This document shows, in pieces, positions 17,843 to 26,255 of a stretch of DNA of 64,000 nucleotides; the stretch's first letter is position 1, and each line of letters begins with the position of its first letter. Source of the DNA: Halobacteriales archaeon QS_5_70_15 (GTDB lineage: Archaea > Halobacteriota > Halobacteria > Halobacteriales > Haloarculaceae). The notes under the pieces were generated by a model. It made no database searches. It was not told the origin of the DNA and was given only the letters and a program-made list of their open reading frames with translations. Position numbers and translations under genes: made by a program. The DNA lies in NCBI GenBank assembly GCA_003022005.1, contig PXRQ01000071.1, positions 1-64,000 of the forward strand, given 5' to 3'.

Positions 17843-18783
17843 GCGAGCACCTCCGCCAGGCCACCGATCCACGCGCCGGCCCCCGCCACGACTCCCGCCG
17901 CCGCGTAGGCGAGCAGTCCGGCCCGCCGGACGAGCGCGATGCCCCGCTCGACGGCATCGCCGGTCGGGAGCGCCCGCTCGGGGTTCAGGACGTACGCGCC
18001 GGGTTTCTCGAGGCGGGCGTCGATCAGGGCGGCGAGCGTCGCCATCGGCCACCCCGAGTTCGGCGACGGCGGTTCCCCGGCCCACGCCCGGGCGCGGCCG
18101 AGCACCCCCGGTCGCCCCGCCCCGAGCGCGAGCAGGACCGCGCTCAGCCGCGCGGGGAGCCACATGACGAGGTCGTCGAGCCGGGCGCTCGCCCGGCCGA
18201 CCGGTTTCGACCGGTAGCCGAGCATCGAATCGAGCGTGTTCACCGCCTTCACCCACGCCGCCGCGCCGACCGCGAGCGGCAGCGAGAGGGGCGCGAGGAC
18301 CGCGAACGCGAGCAGCGGCGCGACCAGACCGTCGGTGAGGTTCTCGGCGGCGCTCTCGACGGCGGCGCTCCGAACCTCGCCCGCCGAGAGCCCCGACGCG
18401 TCCCGTCCGGCCAGCGAGCGCAGCGCCGACCGTGCCCCGCCGAGGTCGGTCTCGACGAGGCCGTTCACCCGTCGAGCCTCGTCGAGGAGCATCCGGAGGC
18501 TCGTGGTCGAAAAGAGGGCGACGCCGGCGAGTACCCCCGCGGCGAGCGGGTGGACCGCATCGGCGAGCCGGACGATGCCGGCGACGACGGCGGCGGCGAC
18601 CAGCGGCAGGAGGAGGGCGACCCCGACCCCGACCCCGACCGCCCCGGCCCTCGACCACTCGCGGTCGAACGGGGTCACCGCGCGCCCGAACCACGCGACT
18701 GGGTGCAAGCGGGCCGGTGGTTCGGACAGGAGCGCCTCGAGCGCGGCGGCCACGGCGACGGCGAGGACGCCCGCGGTGCTCAT
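17833..18783 (-). CDS. cbiB: Adenosylcobinamide-phosphate synthase CbiB
   Basis: A 316-residue membrane protein that attaches the aminopropanol arm to adenosylcobyric acid. It carries the family blocks EPPARLHPVAWFGR, ESAAENLTDGLVAPLL, KAVNTLDSMLGY and PSPNSGWPMA, with 4-5 hydrophobic segments. The ATG at 18781-18783 overlaps the stop of the HAD gene (ATGA). The 3' end overlaps cobS. HAD-cbiB-cobS look like one operon. Confidence 0.92.
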   Translation of the reverse strand: MSTAGVLAVAVAAALEALLSEPPARLHPVAWFGRAVTPFDREWSRAGAVGVGVGVALLLPLVAAAVVAGIVRLADAVHPLAAGVLAGVALFSTTSLRMLLDEARRVNGLVETDLGGARSALRSLAGRDASGLSAGEVRSAAVESAAENLTDGLVAPLLAFAVLAPLSLPLAVGAAAWVKAVNTLDSMLGYRSKPVGRASARLDDLVMWLPARLSAVLLALGAGRPGVLGRARAWAGEPPSPNSGWPMATLAALIDARLEKPGAYVLNPERALPTGDAVERGIALVRRAGLLAYAAAGVVAGAGAWIGGLAEVLAWS

Positions 18784-19415
18784 CGCTCCCGGTCGAGGTA
18801 GGACGGGACGTCCCCGAGCGCGACCGGCCCGAGCAGGACCGCCCGCGCCCCGGCGTCGGTCGCTCCCCCGTCGGTCCCCGGGTCGTCGCCGACGTGGAGG
18901 AGTTCGTTCGTCCGGACGCCGAGCCGGTCGGCGACGGCCTCGAACGCGCGGCGGTCGGGCTTGCGCCACCCGACGTCGACGCTGGCGACGACCGCGTCGA
19001 ACCGCGCGGGGTCGAGCGACGAGCGATCCACCGCCCGCGCGACCAGCCCCGGGACCGAGCAGTTCGAGAGGATCCCGACGGGACCGCGTTCCGCGGCCGC
19101 GGTCACCGCCCGTTCGGCGTCGGCACGGGTCCGGACCCCGGTGTCGAACGCCCGGAGCAGGGCCCGCCGGACGGTCCGCTCGTCGGGGCCAGCCGTCCCG
19201 TCCGGGTTGCCCCCGGCGAGCGCCGCCCGGACGTGATCGACGAGCGATACCTCCGCCCCTTCGGGGACCTCGACCTGTGGGGTCCGGTAGGCCGTCGCCC
19301 AGTCGTCGGGGAGCGTGACCCCGGCCGCCTCGAGTTCCCGGCCGACCGCCGCTGCCGGGTCGGCCGGCCGGTCGACGTCGACGAGCGTCCCGAAGAGGTC
19401 GAAGGAGACTGCCAC
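18780..19415 (-). CDS. HAD superfamily hydrolase in the cbiB-cobS operon
   Basis: A 211-residue HAD protein. Motif I is SFDLFGTLVD: the nucleophile Asp is present, but the second Asp of DxD is Phe, as in haloacid-dehalogenase-type members. Motif II is ILSNCS, motif III the Lys in GWRKPDRRAF and motif IV HVGDDPGTD. It overlaps cbiB by 3 bp, which suggests a role near corrinoid or alpha-ribazole metabolism. One possibility is the missing alpha-ribazole-phosphate or cobalamin-phosphate phosphatase, but the absent general-acid Asp argues for caution. Confidence 0.8.
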   Translation of the reverse strand: MAVSFDLFGTLVDVDRPADPAAAVGRELEAAGVTLPDDWATAYRTPQVEVPEGAEVSLVDHVRAALAGGNPDGTAGPDERTVRRALLRAFDTGVRTRADAERAVTAAAERGPVGILSNCSVPGLVARAVDRSSLDPARFDAVVASVDVGWRKPDRRAFEAVADRLGVRTNELLHVGDDPGTDGGATDAGARAVLLGPVALGDVPSYLDRER

Positions 19416-19502
19416 GGCCGGCCTCTCGGCGGCGGGCGTATTGAACGTCGTGGTCGCGGGGGGGGTCGAGGGTCGGGGGAGGGGACGGTCCGGAGCCCCG
19501 GA

Positions 19503-19532
19503 GGACCGACCCGACCCGACCCGACCCGACCG
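19503..19532. repeat. CCGAC tandem tract
   Basis: About five consecutive CCGAC/CGACC pentamers lie in the gap between the HAD gene and the transglutaminase-like gene. A simple-sequence tract of no evident function. Confidence 0.6.
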
Positions 19533-19538
19533 GGCGGG

Positions 19539-20006
19539 TCAGGGGGGGTCGGACCCGTCGGTCCCGTCCGAGAGCGTGGACGCGGACGGTCGCCGGAGGG
19601 GTCGTCGCAGGGCGAACAGGTACCCCTCGCGCCCCTTGAACTCGTCGACGGACTCCTCGGTGACGTGCCCGGAGGAGTAGACCCGCTCGTCGTCGTAGGC
19701 GATGGCGTGGGGCGGCCAGGGGTAGGGCCACTCCCAGCAGACCGCCAGCCCGACGCCGGACCGGTCGTTGGCGAGCGCCCACGAGGCGGCCACCAGCGCG
19801 TAGTCCTCGCAGTCGCCCTCGCCCGCCGCGAGCGTCTCGTCCGGTCGCTTGGCGAGGTCGAGGATCCCGTTCCAGTCGTCCTGGACCCAGTCGTAGGTCC
19901 GACGCGACCACCCCTTGAGGTCGAACGACGACCGGAGCTCCCCGTCCTCGCTGACGTACCGCTCCGGCCGGAGGACGGCGAACGGCGTCCAGCGGCTGAA
20001 TCTCAT
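19539..20006 (-). CDS. Transglutaminase-like cysteine protease-fold protein
   Basis: A 155-residue haloarchaeal protein with GEGDCEDYALVAASWAL, where the Cys begins a helix, and PPHAIAYDDERVYSSG, where a His is followed by Asp. This is the Cys-His-Asp pattern of the transglutaminase/NlpC-like fold. There is no signal peptide. The function is unknown; a protease or an inactive structural fold are both possible. TTTAAC lies about 27 nt before the ATG. Confidence 0.7.
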   Translation of the reverse strand: MRFSRWTPFAVLRPERYVSEDGELRSSFDLKGWSRRTYDWVQDDWNGILDLAKRPDETLAAGEGDCEDYALVAASWALANDRSGVGLAVCWEWPYPWPPHAIAYDDERVYSSGHVTEESVDEFKGREGYLFALRRPLRRPSASTLSDGTDGSDPP

Positions 20007-20087
20007 GGTTTCTAACGGGCCCCGGGGCGGTTAAACGTCCCCGCTCCCCGCGATCCCCCGGAGGGTCGAGGGGCTCCGAGGCGGCGC

Positions 20088-21457
20088 TCAGGCCACCGAC
20101 CGGACGGGGTCGCGGTCGGCGTAGAACTGTCCGTGGAAGGCAAACGGGAGCCGGTGGGGGAGGCGAGCGCGGGCGAGCGGCTCCAGCCCGCGGGCGTCGA
20201 GACAGACCAGTTCCGAGCGGTCGGCGTCGGCGTCGAGAACGACCGTCAGGAGGACGCCGTCGTCCTCCGTCCCCGGATCGGGTGCGGGGACGAACACCGC
20301 CTCGCCGGGGTGGGTCCCCGGCTCGCGCCAGACCCCCTCGGTCCCGGACTCGACGTCGACCTTGACGACCGCCGTCGGGAGGCTCCCCCGCTCCGTGGCG
20401 GCGAGGTAGGCGTACCGGTACGGACGGGCGTTGTACCGCCGGTAGTGGATGGTCGGGAACTCGACGGGGCCCTCGCGGAGGGTGGTCCGGTCGGCACGGC
20501 CGCCCGGGAGCGGGAGCCGGTAGCGAACGAGGTCCCCGCGGGGGAGGTCGGGGTCGTCGCTCCGGAGGTTCTCGAGGGTGAGGCCCGTGACCGCGTTCCC
20601 GTCCGGGAAGGCGACGCAGTCGAGGACGACCCCGTCGTCGGCCTCGAACGCGTTCGCGAAGTGGTAGACGAAGAACGGGTCCGTTCGGACGGCGGCGACC
20701 CGCTCGCCGCTCTCGCGGTCGAGGACGTGGAACCGCGCGGGGGCGTCCCGCGGGCCGAACGCGTCGAGGAACGTCCGGCCCCGCGGGACGCCGAGCAGGA
20801 GCGACCGGAGGTCGACGCCGAACGGCGGCTCGGGGACGACCGCGAACCGCTCGGTCAGCGCGAACGCGTGGACGTACGGCGGGTGGTCCTCGAAGACGAG
20901 CCGGGTCCTCGCCTCCGGCGGGCCGCCCTCGGGTCGCCGGAACAGGGTGTAGGCGCTCTCCCGGCCGTAGGAGACGCCGAGCGACCAGAACGCCTCCTCG
21001 CGGGGATCGTAGTGGGCGTGCCCGAGCGCGAGGTCACAGTCCAGCCCCGCCGTGAGGTCCCTTCGACTGTTGGTCTCCAGCGTTTCGGGGTCGAACCGCA
21101 ACCCGACCGCCGACTCCGTCACGGCGAGGTACTCGCCGTCCATCCGGGCGACGCCGATGGCCGGGTTGTCCGGATACGCGCCGGTCAGGGCCCCCCGGAG
21201 GCGGCCGAGCGCCGACCGGTCGGCGGGGGTCCCCGGGAACGGCGACCGGAGCCGTCCCCCCTCGCGGGCGACCCGGAAGTCCTCGCTCCGGACGTACCGG
21301 TTCGAGTACTCGACGGTACCGTCGGCGATGCGGAACCGCCGGAGCATCGCCAGCGGGTCGAACCAGTGCTCGAGCGGAACGACCCCTCGACCGGGAGCGA
21401 CGCGCCGGCGACCTCCTCCCGCTGCGTCTCGAATCCTGCCCGCCACGTGTTCGCCAT
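20088..21457 (-). pseudogene. Carotenoid oxygenase (RPE65 family), frame broken near 21385
   Basis: The body of the gene encodes a carotenoid cleavage dioxygenase with four probable Fe(II) histidines in LGHAHYDP, PPYVHAFAL, VYHFANAFE and AFHGQFY. The natural N-terminus MANTWRAGFETQREEV (ATG at 21455-21457) continues to LPVEGSF. The frame then jumps to LEHWFDPLAMLRRFRI, and the usual segment of about 20 residues between them (P-W-x-x-G-x-L-x-R-N-G-P-type) is missing. The loss is 3k+1 bases. The native enzyme would cleave carotenoids, for example to retinal. TACTTG lies about 27 nt before the ATG. Confidence 0.8.
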
Positions 21458-21555
21458 ACCCCGGTTACGGCGCCCGGACACAAGTACGGACGCGCGGCGG
21501 CAGATCGCCGCGAGCGTCCCGAACACCGTCGCCGCCGGCCACGAACCATCACCAG

Positions 21556-21563
21556 ATTTATTC
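21556..21563 (+). promoter_or_regulatory. TATA box of CBS gene
   Basis: ATTTATTC is centred about 27 nt before the ATG at 21586, giving a leaderless transcript. Confidence 0.55.
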
Positions 21564-21585
21564 GTGCCGGGTGGTTGCACGACCC

Positions 21586-21987
21586 ATGGACGACATCTTC
21601 GTGGGTCGGGTAATGTCGACGGACCTCCGGACGGTCGGCCCGGACACGCTCGTCGAGGACGCGGCACGGCTGATGCTCGAGGCGGAGGTCGGCTCGGTGC
21701 TCGTCGTCGACGAGTCGAACCGGCTGGAGGGGATCCTCACGACGACGGACTTCGTGAGCATCGTCGCGAGGAGCCGGCCGAAGGCGGAGACGACGGTCAC
21801 CCGGTACATGAGCACCGACCTCGTCACGACGACCGCTCGGGCGCCGATCAGGGAGGTGGCCGACGAGATGGTCGAGGCGGGCTTTCACCACATGCCCGTC
21901 GTCGACAGGGCGGAGGAGCCCATCGGGATGGTGACGACGACGGATCTCGCGGCCTACATCTCGCACGTCGAGCCGCCGAGACCGTAG
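21586..21987 (+). CDS. CBS-pair domain protein
   Basis: A 133-residue protein made of two CBS motifs (about residues 8-60 and 70-125), each ending in a DESN/DRAE...GILTTTDF or GMVTTTDL block. Stand-alone CBS pairs bind adenine nucleotides such as AMP, ATP or SAM and act as regulatory modules. The partner is not evident here. A strong TATA box supports the start. Confidence 0.88.
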   Translation: MDDIFVGRVMSTDLRTVGPDTLVEDAARLMLEAEVGSVLVVDESNRLEGILTTTDFVSIVARSRPKAETTVTRYMSTDLVTTTARAPIREVADEMVEAGFHHMPVVDRAEEPIGMVTTTDLAAYISHVEPPRP

Positions 21988-22379
21988 GCCGAACCCGCGG
22001 GAACCGTCCCGCTCCCTCCGCGCTCGGATGCCGGTGGTCCGATCCTCGCGTGGCCTCCGGCCGGCGATCCGGCGGAGCACCGTCCGCCGTGTGCCACGCG
22101 ACGGGTTCGGCCCGGCGTCGGGTGCGATACGCTGCCCCGGCTCCCGGGACGTGGAGCACACCGGTCGGCTCGCTCCAGGGGACGGTCGAGCGACCCTGCT
22201 ACGACGAGGCGGAGGCGGTCGCGTAGCCGTCACGCAGAAGCGGACGGCCCTCGGGGCCGAACACCTCCCGGGGATTCTCCCGCGGCGCGCGGAGTACGGG
22301 ACACGTGGCGCACGAGCGAGTCCGGAGTCCCACCTCCGCGCCGCAACCGCTTTGGCGGCGAACCGCATCGGTGGAGGAC
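21988..22379. other. Intergenic region without recognisable gene
   Basis: About 390 bp of G+C-rich DNA. Frames here are short and lack recognisable motifs. The only notable point is a CTTTGGC box about 27 nt before the next ATG. Confidence 0.5.
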
Positions 22380-23291
22380 ATGAGCGAGAGCGAAGGCGGG
22401 ACGGACCGGACCGTCGGGTTCGTCGGCCTCGGCATCATGGGTCTGCCGTCGGCGAAGAACCTGATGGACGCGGGGTACCACCTGGTCGTCAACGACGTCG
22501 TCGAGGAGCGGGTCGCGGAGGCGGTCGACTACGGCGCCGAGGCGCGCGACACCCCGGCCGCGGTCGCCGAGGCCAGCGACGTGCTGATCACGTTCCTCCC
22601 GGCGGGCGAGCACGTCCGCGAGGTCGCCCTCGGCGAGGACGGCGTGATCGAGGGGGCCCACGACGGCCTCGTCTACATCGACATGAGCACCATCGGCCCG
22701 GACGCGATCCGGGAGGTCGCAACGGAACTCGAGTCGGTCGGGGTCCCGACCATCGACGCGCCGGTCAGCGGCGGCGAGCCGGGGGCCGTCTCGGGGACGA
22801 TGTCGATCATGATCGGCGGGAACGAGGGGCTCGTCGAGGCCCACCGCGACCTGTTCGAGGTGATGGGCGGGAAGGTCACCCGGGTCGGCGAGTCCGGCGC
22901 GGGACAGACCGCGAAGGTCTGCAACAACATCATCGTGGCGAGCGAAGCCGTCGCGCTCTCGGAGGCGATGGTGTTCGCCGAGCAGGCGGGCGTCGGGCGG
23001 GCCGCGGTCGTCGAGGCCATGCGGGGCGGGGCCGCCGACACCTGGGCGCTCGAACACCGCGCGGACGACATGGTCGCCGGCGACCTCGAGCCCGGGTTCT
23101 TCGGGTCGTACATGTACAAGGACCTCCGCATCGCGGTCGGCGACGCCGAGGAGTACGGTGCCGCCCTCCCGAGCACCGCCGTCGCCCACGAGCTCTACAA
23201 GGCGCTCGAACAGCAGGGCAAGGGGGACCTCGACTTCACCGGCGTGATAACCGTTCTCGAGGAGCTCTCCGGGCTGGATCCGACGGCGTGA
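22380..23291 (+). CDS. 3-hydroxyisobutyrate dehydrogenase family oxidoreductase
   Basis: A 303-residue beta-hydroxyacid dehydrogenase. The dinucleotide motif GFVGLGIMGLPSAKNL is near residue 12, the substrate loop DAPVSGGEPGA near 122 and the catalytic Lys in AGQTAKVCNN near 173. Candidate substrates are 3-hydroxyisobutyrate or tartronate semialdehyde. The ATG at 22380 is the first in good context; an upstream in-frame ATG would add 25 unrelated residues. Confidence 0.88.
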   Translation: MSESEGGTDRTVGFVGLGIMGLPSAKNLMDAGYHLVVNDVVEERVAEAVDYGAEARDTPAAVAEASDVLITFLPAGEHVREVALGEDGVIEGAHDGLVYIDMSTIGPDAIREVATELESVGVPTIDAPVSGGEPGAVSGTMSIMIGGNEGLVEAHRDLFEVMGGKVTRVGESGAGQTAKVCNNIIVASEAVALSEAMVFAEQAGVGRAAVVEAMRGGAADTWALEHRADDMVAGDLEPGFFGSYMYKDLRIAVGDAEEYGAALPSTAVAHELYKALEQQGKGDLDFTGVITVLEELSGLDPTA

Positions 23292-23333
23292 GCGTGGCGT
23301 GCGGGGTGACGGGCGGGGACAGCACCGTGGGGC

Positions 23334-24542
23334 TCAGAACGTCGGGAGCCGGTCGAGTTCGGACCCGTCGACGTCCTCGTAGGCCGCCCGGGCGATGACC
23401 CGCTCGTGGACCTCGTCCGGGCCGTCGACGAGGCGGAACTGCCGGACGTTCTCGTAGAAGTCCGCGATCGGGAGGTCCTTGCCGACGCCGCTCGCGCCGC
23501 AGAGCTGGACGGCCGTGTCGATGGCCTCCTGGGCGACGTTCGCGGCGAACTCCTTGCACATCGACACCTCGACGCGGGCCTCCTCGCCCCTGCGTATCTT
23601 GTCCGCGGCGTCGCGGACCATCGTCCGGACGGCGTGGAGCCGCGTCTCCGCGTTCGCGACGTCCCGCCGGACGCTCCCCTTCTCGGCGACGGGGCCGCCG
23701 AACGCCTGCCGGTCGCTGGTGTAGGCCTTCGCCACCTCTAAGGCCCGGGTTGCCATCCCGGAGTAGCGCATGCAGTGGGTGAGCCGGGCGGGGCCGAGCC
23801 GCTGCTGTGCGTGGGTGAACCCCTCGTTCTCGGTCCCCAGGAGGTTCTCCGCGGGGACGCGGACGCCGTCGTAGCGGACCTCCGAGTGGACCTGCGCGAC
23901 CACGTCGTCGCCGAGGTGGGGGATGTCCCGCGTGACCTCAAGGCCGGGGGTGTCCGCGGGGACGACGATCAGCGAACAGCCCGAGTAGGGGTGTTCGTCG
24001 GGGTCGGTCCGGGCGAGCGTGATGAAGACGTCCGCAACCGAGCCGTTCGTGATCCACCACTTGTGGCCGTCGATGACCCACTCCTCGCCCTCGCGCTCGG
24101 CGGTCGTCTCGATCAGTTTGGGGTCCGCGCCACCGCCCTGCCGGGGTTCGGTCATCGCGAACGCCGAACGTATCTCGCCGGCGACCAGCGGCCGGAGCCA
24201 GCGCTCTTTCTGTGTCTCCGTGCCGAACATCTCGAGGGTGTGCATGTTCCCCTCGTCGGGGGCGTCCACCCGCATCGCCGGCGCGGCCAGGAGGGACCGT
24301 CCGGCCTCCTCGAACAGCGGGAGGACGTCGCGGAAGTCCTCGCCCATGCCCCCGTACTCCTCGGCGATCTGCGGGCAGTAGACCCCGCGCTCGCGGGCCC
24401 CCTCGCGGAGGTCGGCGACGGTTTCCGGTGGGACGGTCTCCCCGCCGCCGAGGTCCCGCTCGGCCGGGATCACGGCCTCGTCGACGAACGCCCGCGCCCG
24501 CTCGGCCAGCTCCCGTGCTCGCTCCGAGTCGTCGTACTCCAT
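23334..24542 (-). CDS. Acyl-CoA dehydrogenase
   Basis: A 402-residue FAD-dependent acyl-CoA dehydrogenase. It has AFAMTEPRQGGG and KWWITNGSVADVFI in the middle domain, RQAFGGPVAEKGSVRRDVA in the C-terminal helical domain and an LCGASGVGKDLP loop. It oxidises an acyl-CoA to the 2-enoyl-CoA and passes electrons to ETF. The start is ATG at 24540-24542; the upstream frame is low-complexity. The gene is convergent with the hydroxyisobutyrate dehydrogenase-like gene, which fits branched-chain or organic-acid catabolism (inference). Confidence 0.88.
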   Translation of the reverse strand: MEYDDSERARELAERARAFVDEAVIPAERDLGGGETVPPETVADLREGARERGVYCPQIAEEYGGMGEDFRDVLPLFEEAGRSLLAAPAMRVDAPDEGNMHTLEMFGTETQKERWLRPLVAGEIRSAFAMTEPRQGGGADPKLIETTAEREGEEWVIDGHKWWITNGSVADVFITLARTDPDEHPYSGCSLIVVPADTPGLEVTRDIPHLGDDVVAQVHSEVRYDGVRVPAENLLGTENEGFTHAQQRLGPARLTHCMRYSGMATRALEVAKAYTSDRQAFGGPVAEKGSVRRDVANAETRLHAVRTMVRDAADKIRRGEEARVEVSMCKEFAANVAQEAIDTAVQLCGASGVGKDLPIADFYENVRQFRLVDGPDEVHERVIARAAYEDVDGSELDRLPTF

Positions 24543-24618
24543 GCCCGACGGTCGACCGTGGTCGACGTAAACCTGTCCGGGAGCGCACTCCCGACCGCGA
24601 CCCGTCGGGCGAAAGACT

Positions 24619-24627
24619 CCTATACTC
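24619..24627 (+). promoter_or_regulatory. TATA box of amidohydrolase-Rieske unit
   Basis: CCTATACTC is centred about 26 nt before the ATG at 24648. The region is shared with the divergent acyl-CoA dehydrogenase promoter. Confidence 0.55.
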
Positions 24628-24647
24628 GTCCCTTGAACACGCACACC

Positions 24648-25778
24648 ATGTCAAAGGCTACCGACGAGCGGGCCCGGTCGATCGAGGGGCTCGACGTGGT
24701 CGTCGACGCGGACGCCCACGTGCGGGAGGGGTTCGACGACCTCGTGCCGTACATCGACGAGCGGTACGGGGCGGTCCGGAAGATCGTCGAGGCCACCGAA
24801 CGGCCGCTCGCCGACATCTACTCGATCACGCACGCGACGCCGCCGTTCCCCTTCGCGGAAAACGTCCAGGAGGGCGGCTCGAGCGACAACGTCGGCGGGG
24901 AGTACGCCCCGGGGGAGAAGCTGGAGGAGCTGCGCGAGTTCGGGATCGACTACGGCGTGCTCGATCCGACGCTGAACCTCGGGCTCCCGACCGTCGAGAA
25001 CCCCCAGATGGCGGTCGCGCTCGCGAACGCCTACAACTCCTGGATACTCGACACGTACACCGACGACAACGAGGCGTTCGTGTCGAACGTGCTGGTCTCG
25101 CACAAGCGGCCCGCGGAGGCCGCCGAGGAGATCGACCGCCGGGCCGACGAGGACGACATGGTCGGCGTCCAGATCCCCTCGACGGGGGTGCTCCCGCCGC
25201 TGGGGGACCCCCAGTACGACCCCATCTACGAGGCCGCCGAGGACAACGGCCTCCCGGTCGTGCTCCACGGAGGGAACCTCGCGACGTCCCACGCCTTCCC
25301 CACGCAGCGCCAGTGGAACGAAAGCTACACCGAGAACCACGTCATCACGCACCCGTTCGGCCACATGTGGCACGCCTCGACGATGCTCGTCCGGGGCGTC
25401 CCCGCCCGGTTCCCCGATCTGGACTTCGTGTTCCAGGAGGCGGGCGTCGCCTGGGTCCCGTACTTCGTCTGGCGGATGGACGACCACTACCTCGAACTCT
25501 CCCACGAGTTCCACCTCGACCGCCTCCCCAGCGAGTACGTCGAGGAGCAGTTCCACTTCACCACCCAGCCGCTCGGCCACACGAAGGACCCGACGCACCT
25601 GGCACGGGCCATCGAACTCGCCGGTCCGGACAACGTGATGTACGCCTCCGACCTGCCCCACTCGGACTTCGACCCGCCGGAGGAGCTGTTCGCCCGCATC
25701 GACGGACAGTTCGAGGCGGCGACCGTCCGCGGCATGATGGGCGAGACCGCGGCCGACGTGTTCGACCTCCCGCTCTGA
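24648..25778 (+). CDS. Amidohydrolase family protein (ACMSD/decarboxylase-like)
   Basis: A 376-residue metal-dependent TIM-barrel protein of the amidohydrolase-2 type. The first strand has VVDADAHVRE, with one His where HxH is usual. Further putative ligands are VVLHGGN, ITHPFGHMWH and the late Asp in YASDLPHSDFD. The group includes nonoxidative decarboxylases and hydrolases of aromatic acids. The stop shares one base with the ATG of the Rieske gene, so the two are co-translated. Confidence 0.82.
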   Translation: MSKATDERARSIEGLDVVVDADAHVREGFDDLVPYIDERYGAVRKIVEATERPLADIYSITHATPPFPFAENVQEGGSSDNVGGEYAPGEKLEELREFGIDYGVLDPTLNLGLPTVENPQMAVALANAYNSWILDTYTDDNEAFVSNVLVSHKRPAEAAEEIDRRADEDDMVGVQIPSTGVLPPLGDPQYDPIYEAAEDNGLPVVLHGGNLATSHAFPTQRQWNESYTENHVITHPFGHMWHASTMLVRGVPARFPDLDFVFQEAGVAWVPYFVWRMDDHYLELSHEFHLDRLPSEYVEEQFHFTTQPLGHTKDPTHLARAIELAGPDNVMYASDLPHSDFDPPEELFARIDGQFEAATVRGMMGETAADVFDLPL

Positions 25779-26134
25779 TGGGGGGTCGTCACCGGGTCGC
25801 CGCCGTCGAGGAGCTCGCCTCGGACGGGGACCGCGTCATCGGCGACGTCGGGGGCGTGGAGGTCGCCGTCTTCCGCATCGACGGGGAGCTGCACGCGCTG
25901 GCGAACTTCTGTCCCCACCAGGCCGGGCCGCTGTGCGAGGGCAAGCTCGTCGGACGGATCCGGGGCGGGGACGGGTGGCAGTTCGAGTACGACGGCGAGG
26001 AGCGCAACGTCGCCTGCCCGTGGCACGCGTGGACGTTCGACGTCACCACGGGCGAGAGCATCCACACCGACCGCTACCGCGTCCCGACGTTCGACGTCGA
26101 GGTCGAGGACGGCGACGTGTTCGTCCTCAGGTAG
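25778..26134 (+). CDS. Rieske [2Fe-2S] ferredoxin-like protein
   Basis: A 118-residue single Rieske domain with ligand boxes CPHQAGPLC and CPWHAWTFD (Cys-x-His then Cys-x2-His). It is soluble, with no membrane anchor, so it resembles the small ferredoxins of aromatic-ring dioxygenases or NirD-like proteins. It overlaps the preceding amidohydrolase by one base, suggesting that the two work in one pathway. No oxygenase subunit is present in the window. Confidence 0.88.
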   Translation: MGGRHRVAAVEELASDGDRVIGDVGGVEVAVFRIDGELHALANFCPHQAGPLCEGKLVGRIRGGDGWQFEYDGEERNVACPWHAWTFDVTTGESIHTDRYRVPTFDVEVEDGDVFVLR

Positions 26135-26223
26135 TACCCGGCCCCGGGCGTCGGGCAGCATCCGGCCCCCGGACGGTCGGACACCGATCGTCTCGGGACG
26201 GGCTCTCCCCCGGAGCCGGGGGA

Positions 26224-26232
26224 AAGTAATTG
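26224..26232 (+). promoter_or_regulatory. TATA-like box of hydroxyacid dehydrogenase gene
   Basis: AAGTAATTG is centred about 28 nt before the ATG at 26256. Confidence 0.45.
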
Positions 26233-26255
26233 TCGGCGGACCCACCAGGGGTGGT

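Noticed and set aside
19416..19538. CCGAC pentamer tract considered as an origin or operator
   Set aside because: Low-complexity repeat between convergent-spaced minus-strand genes; no partner features.
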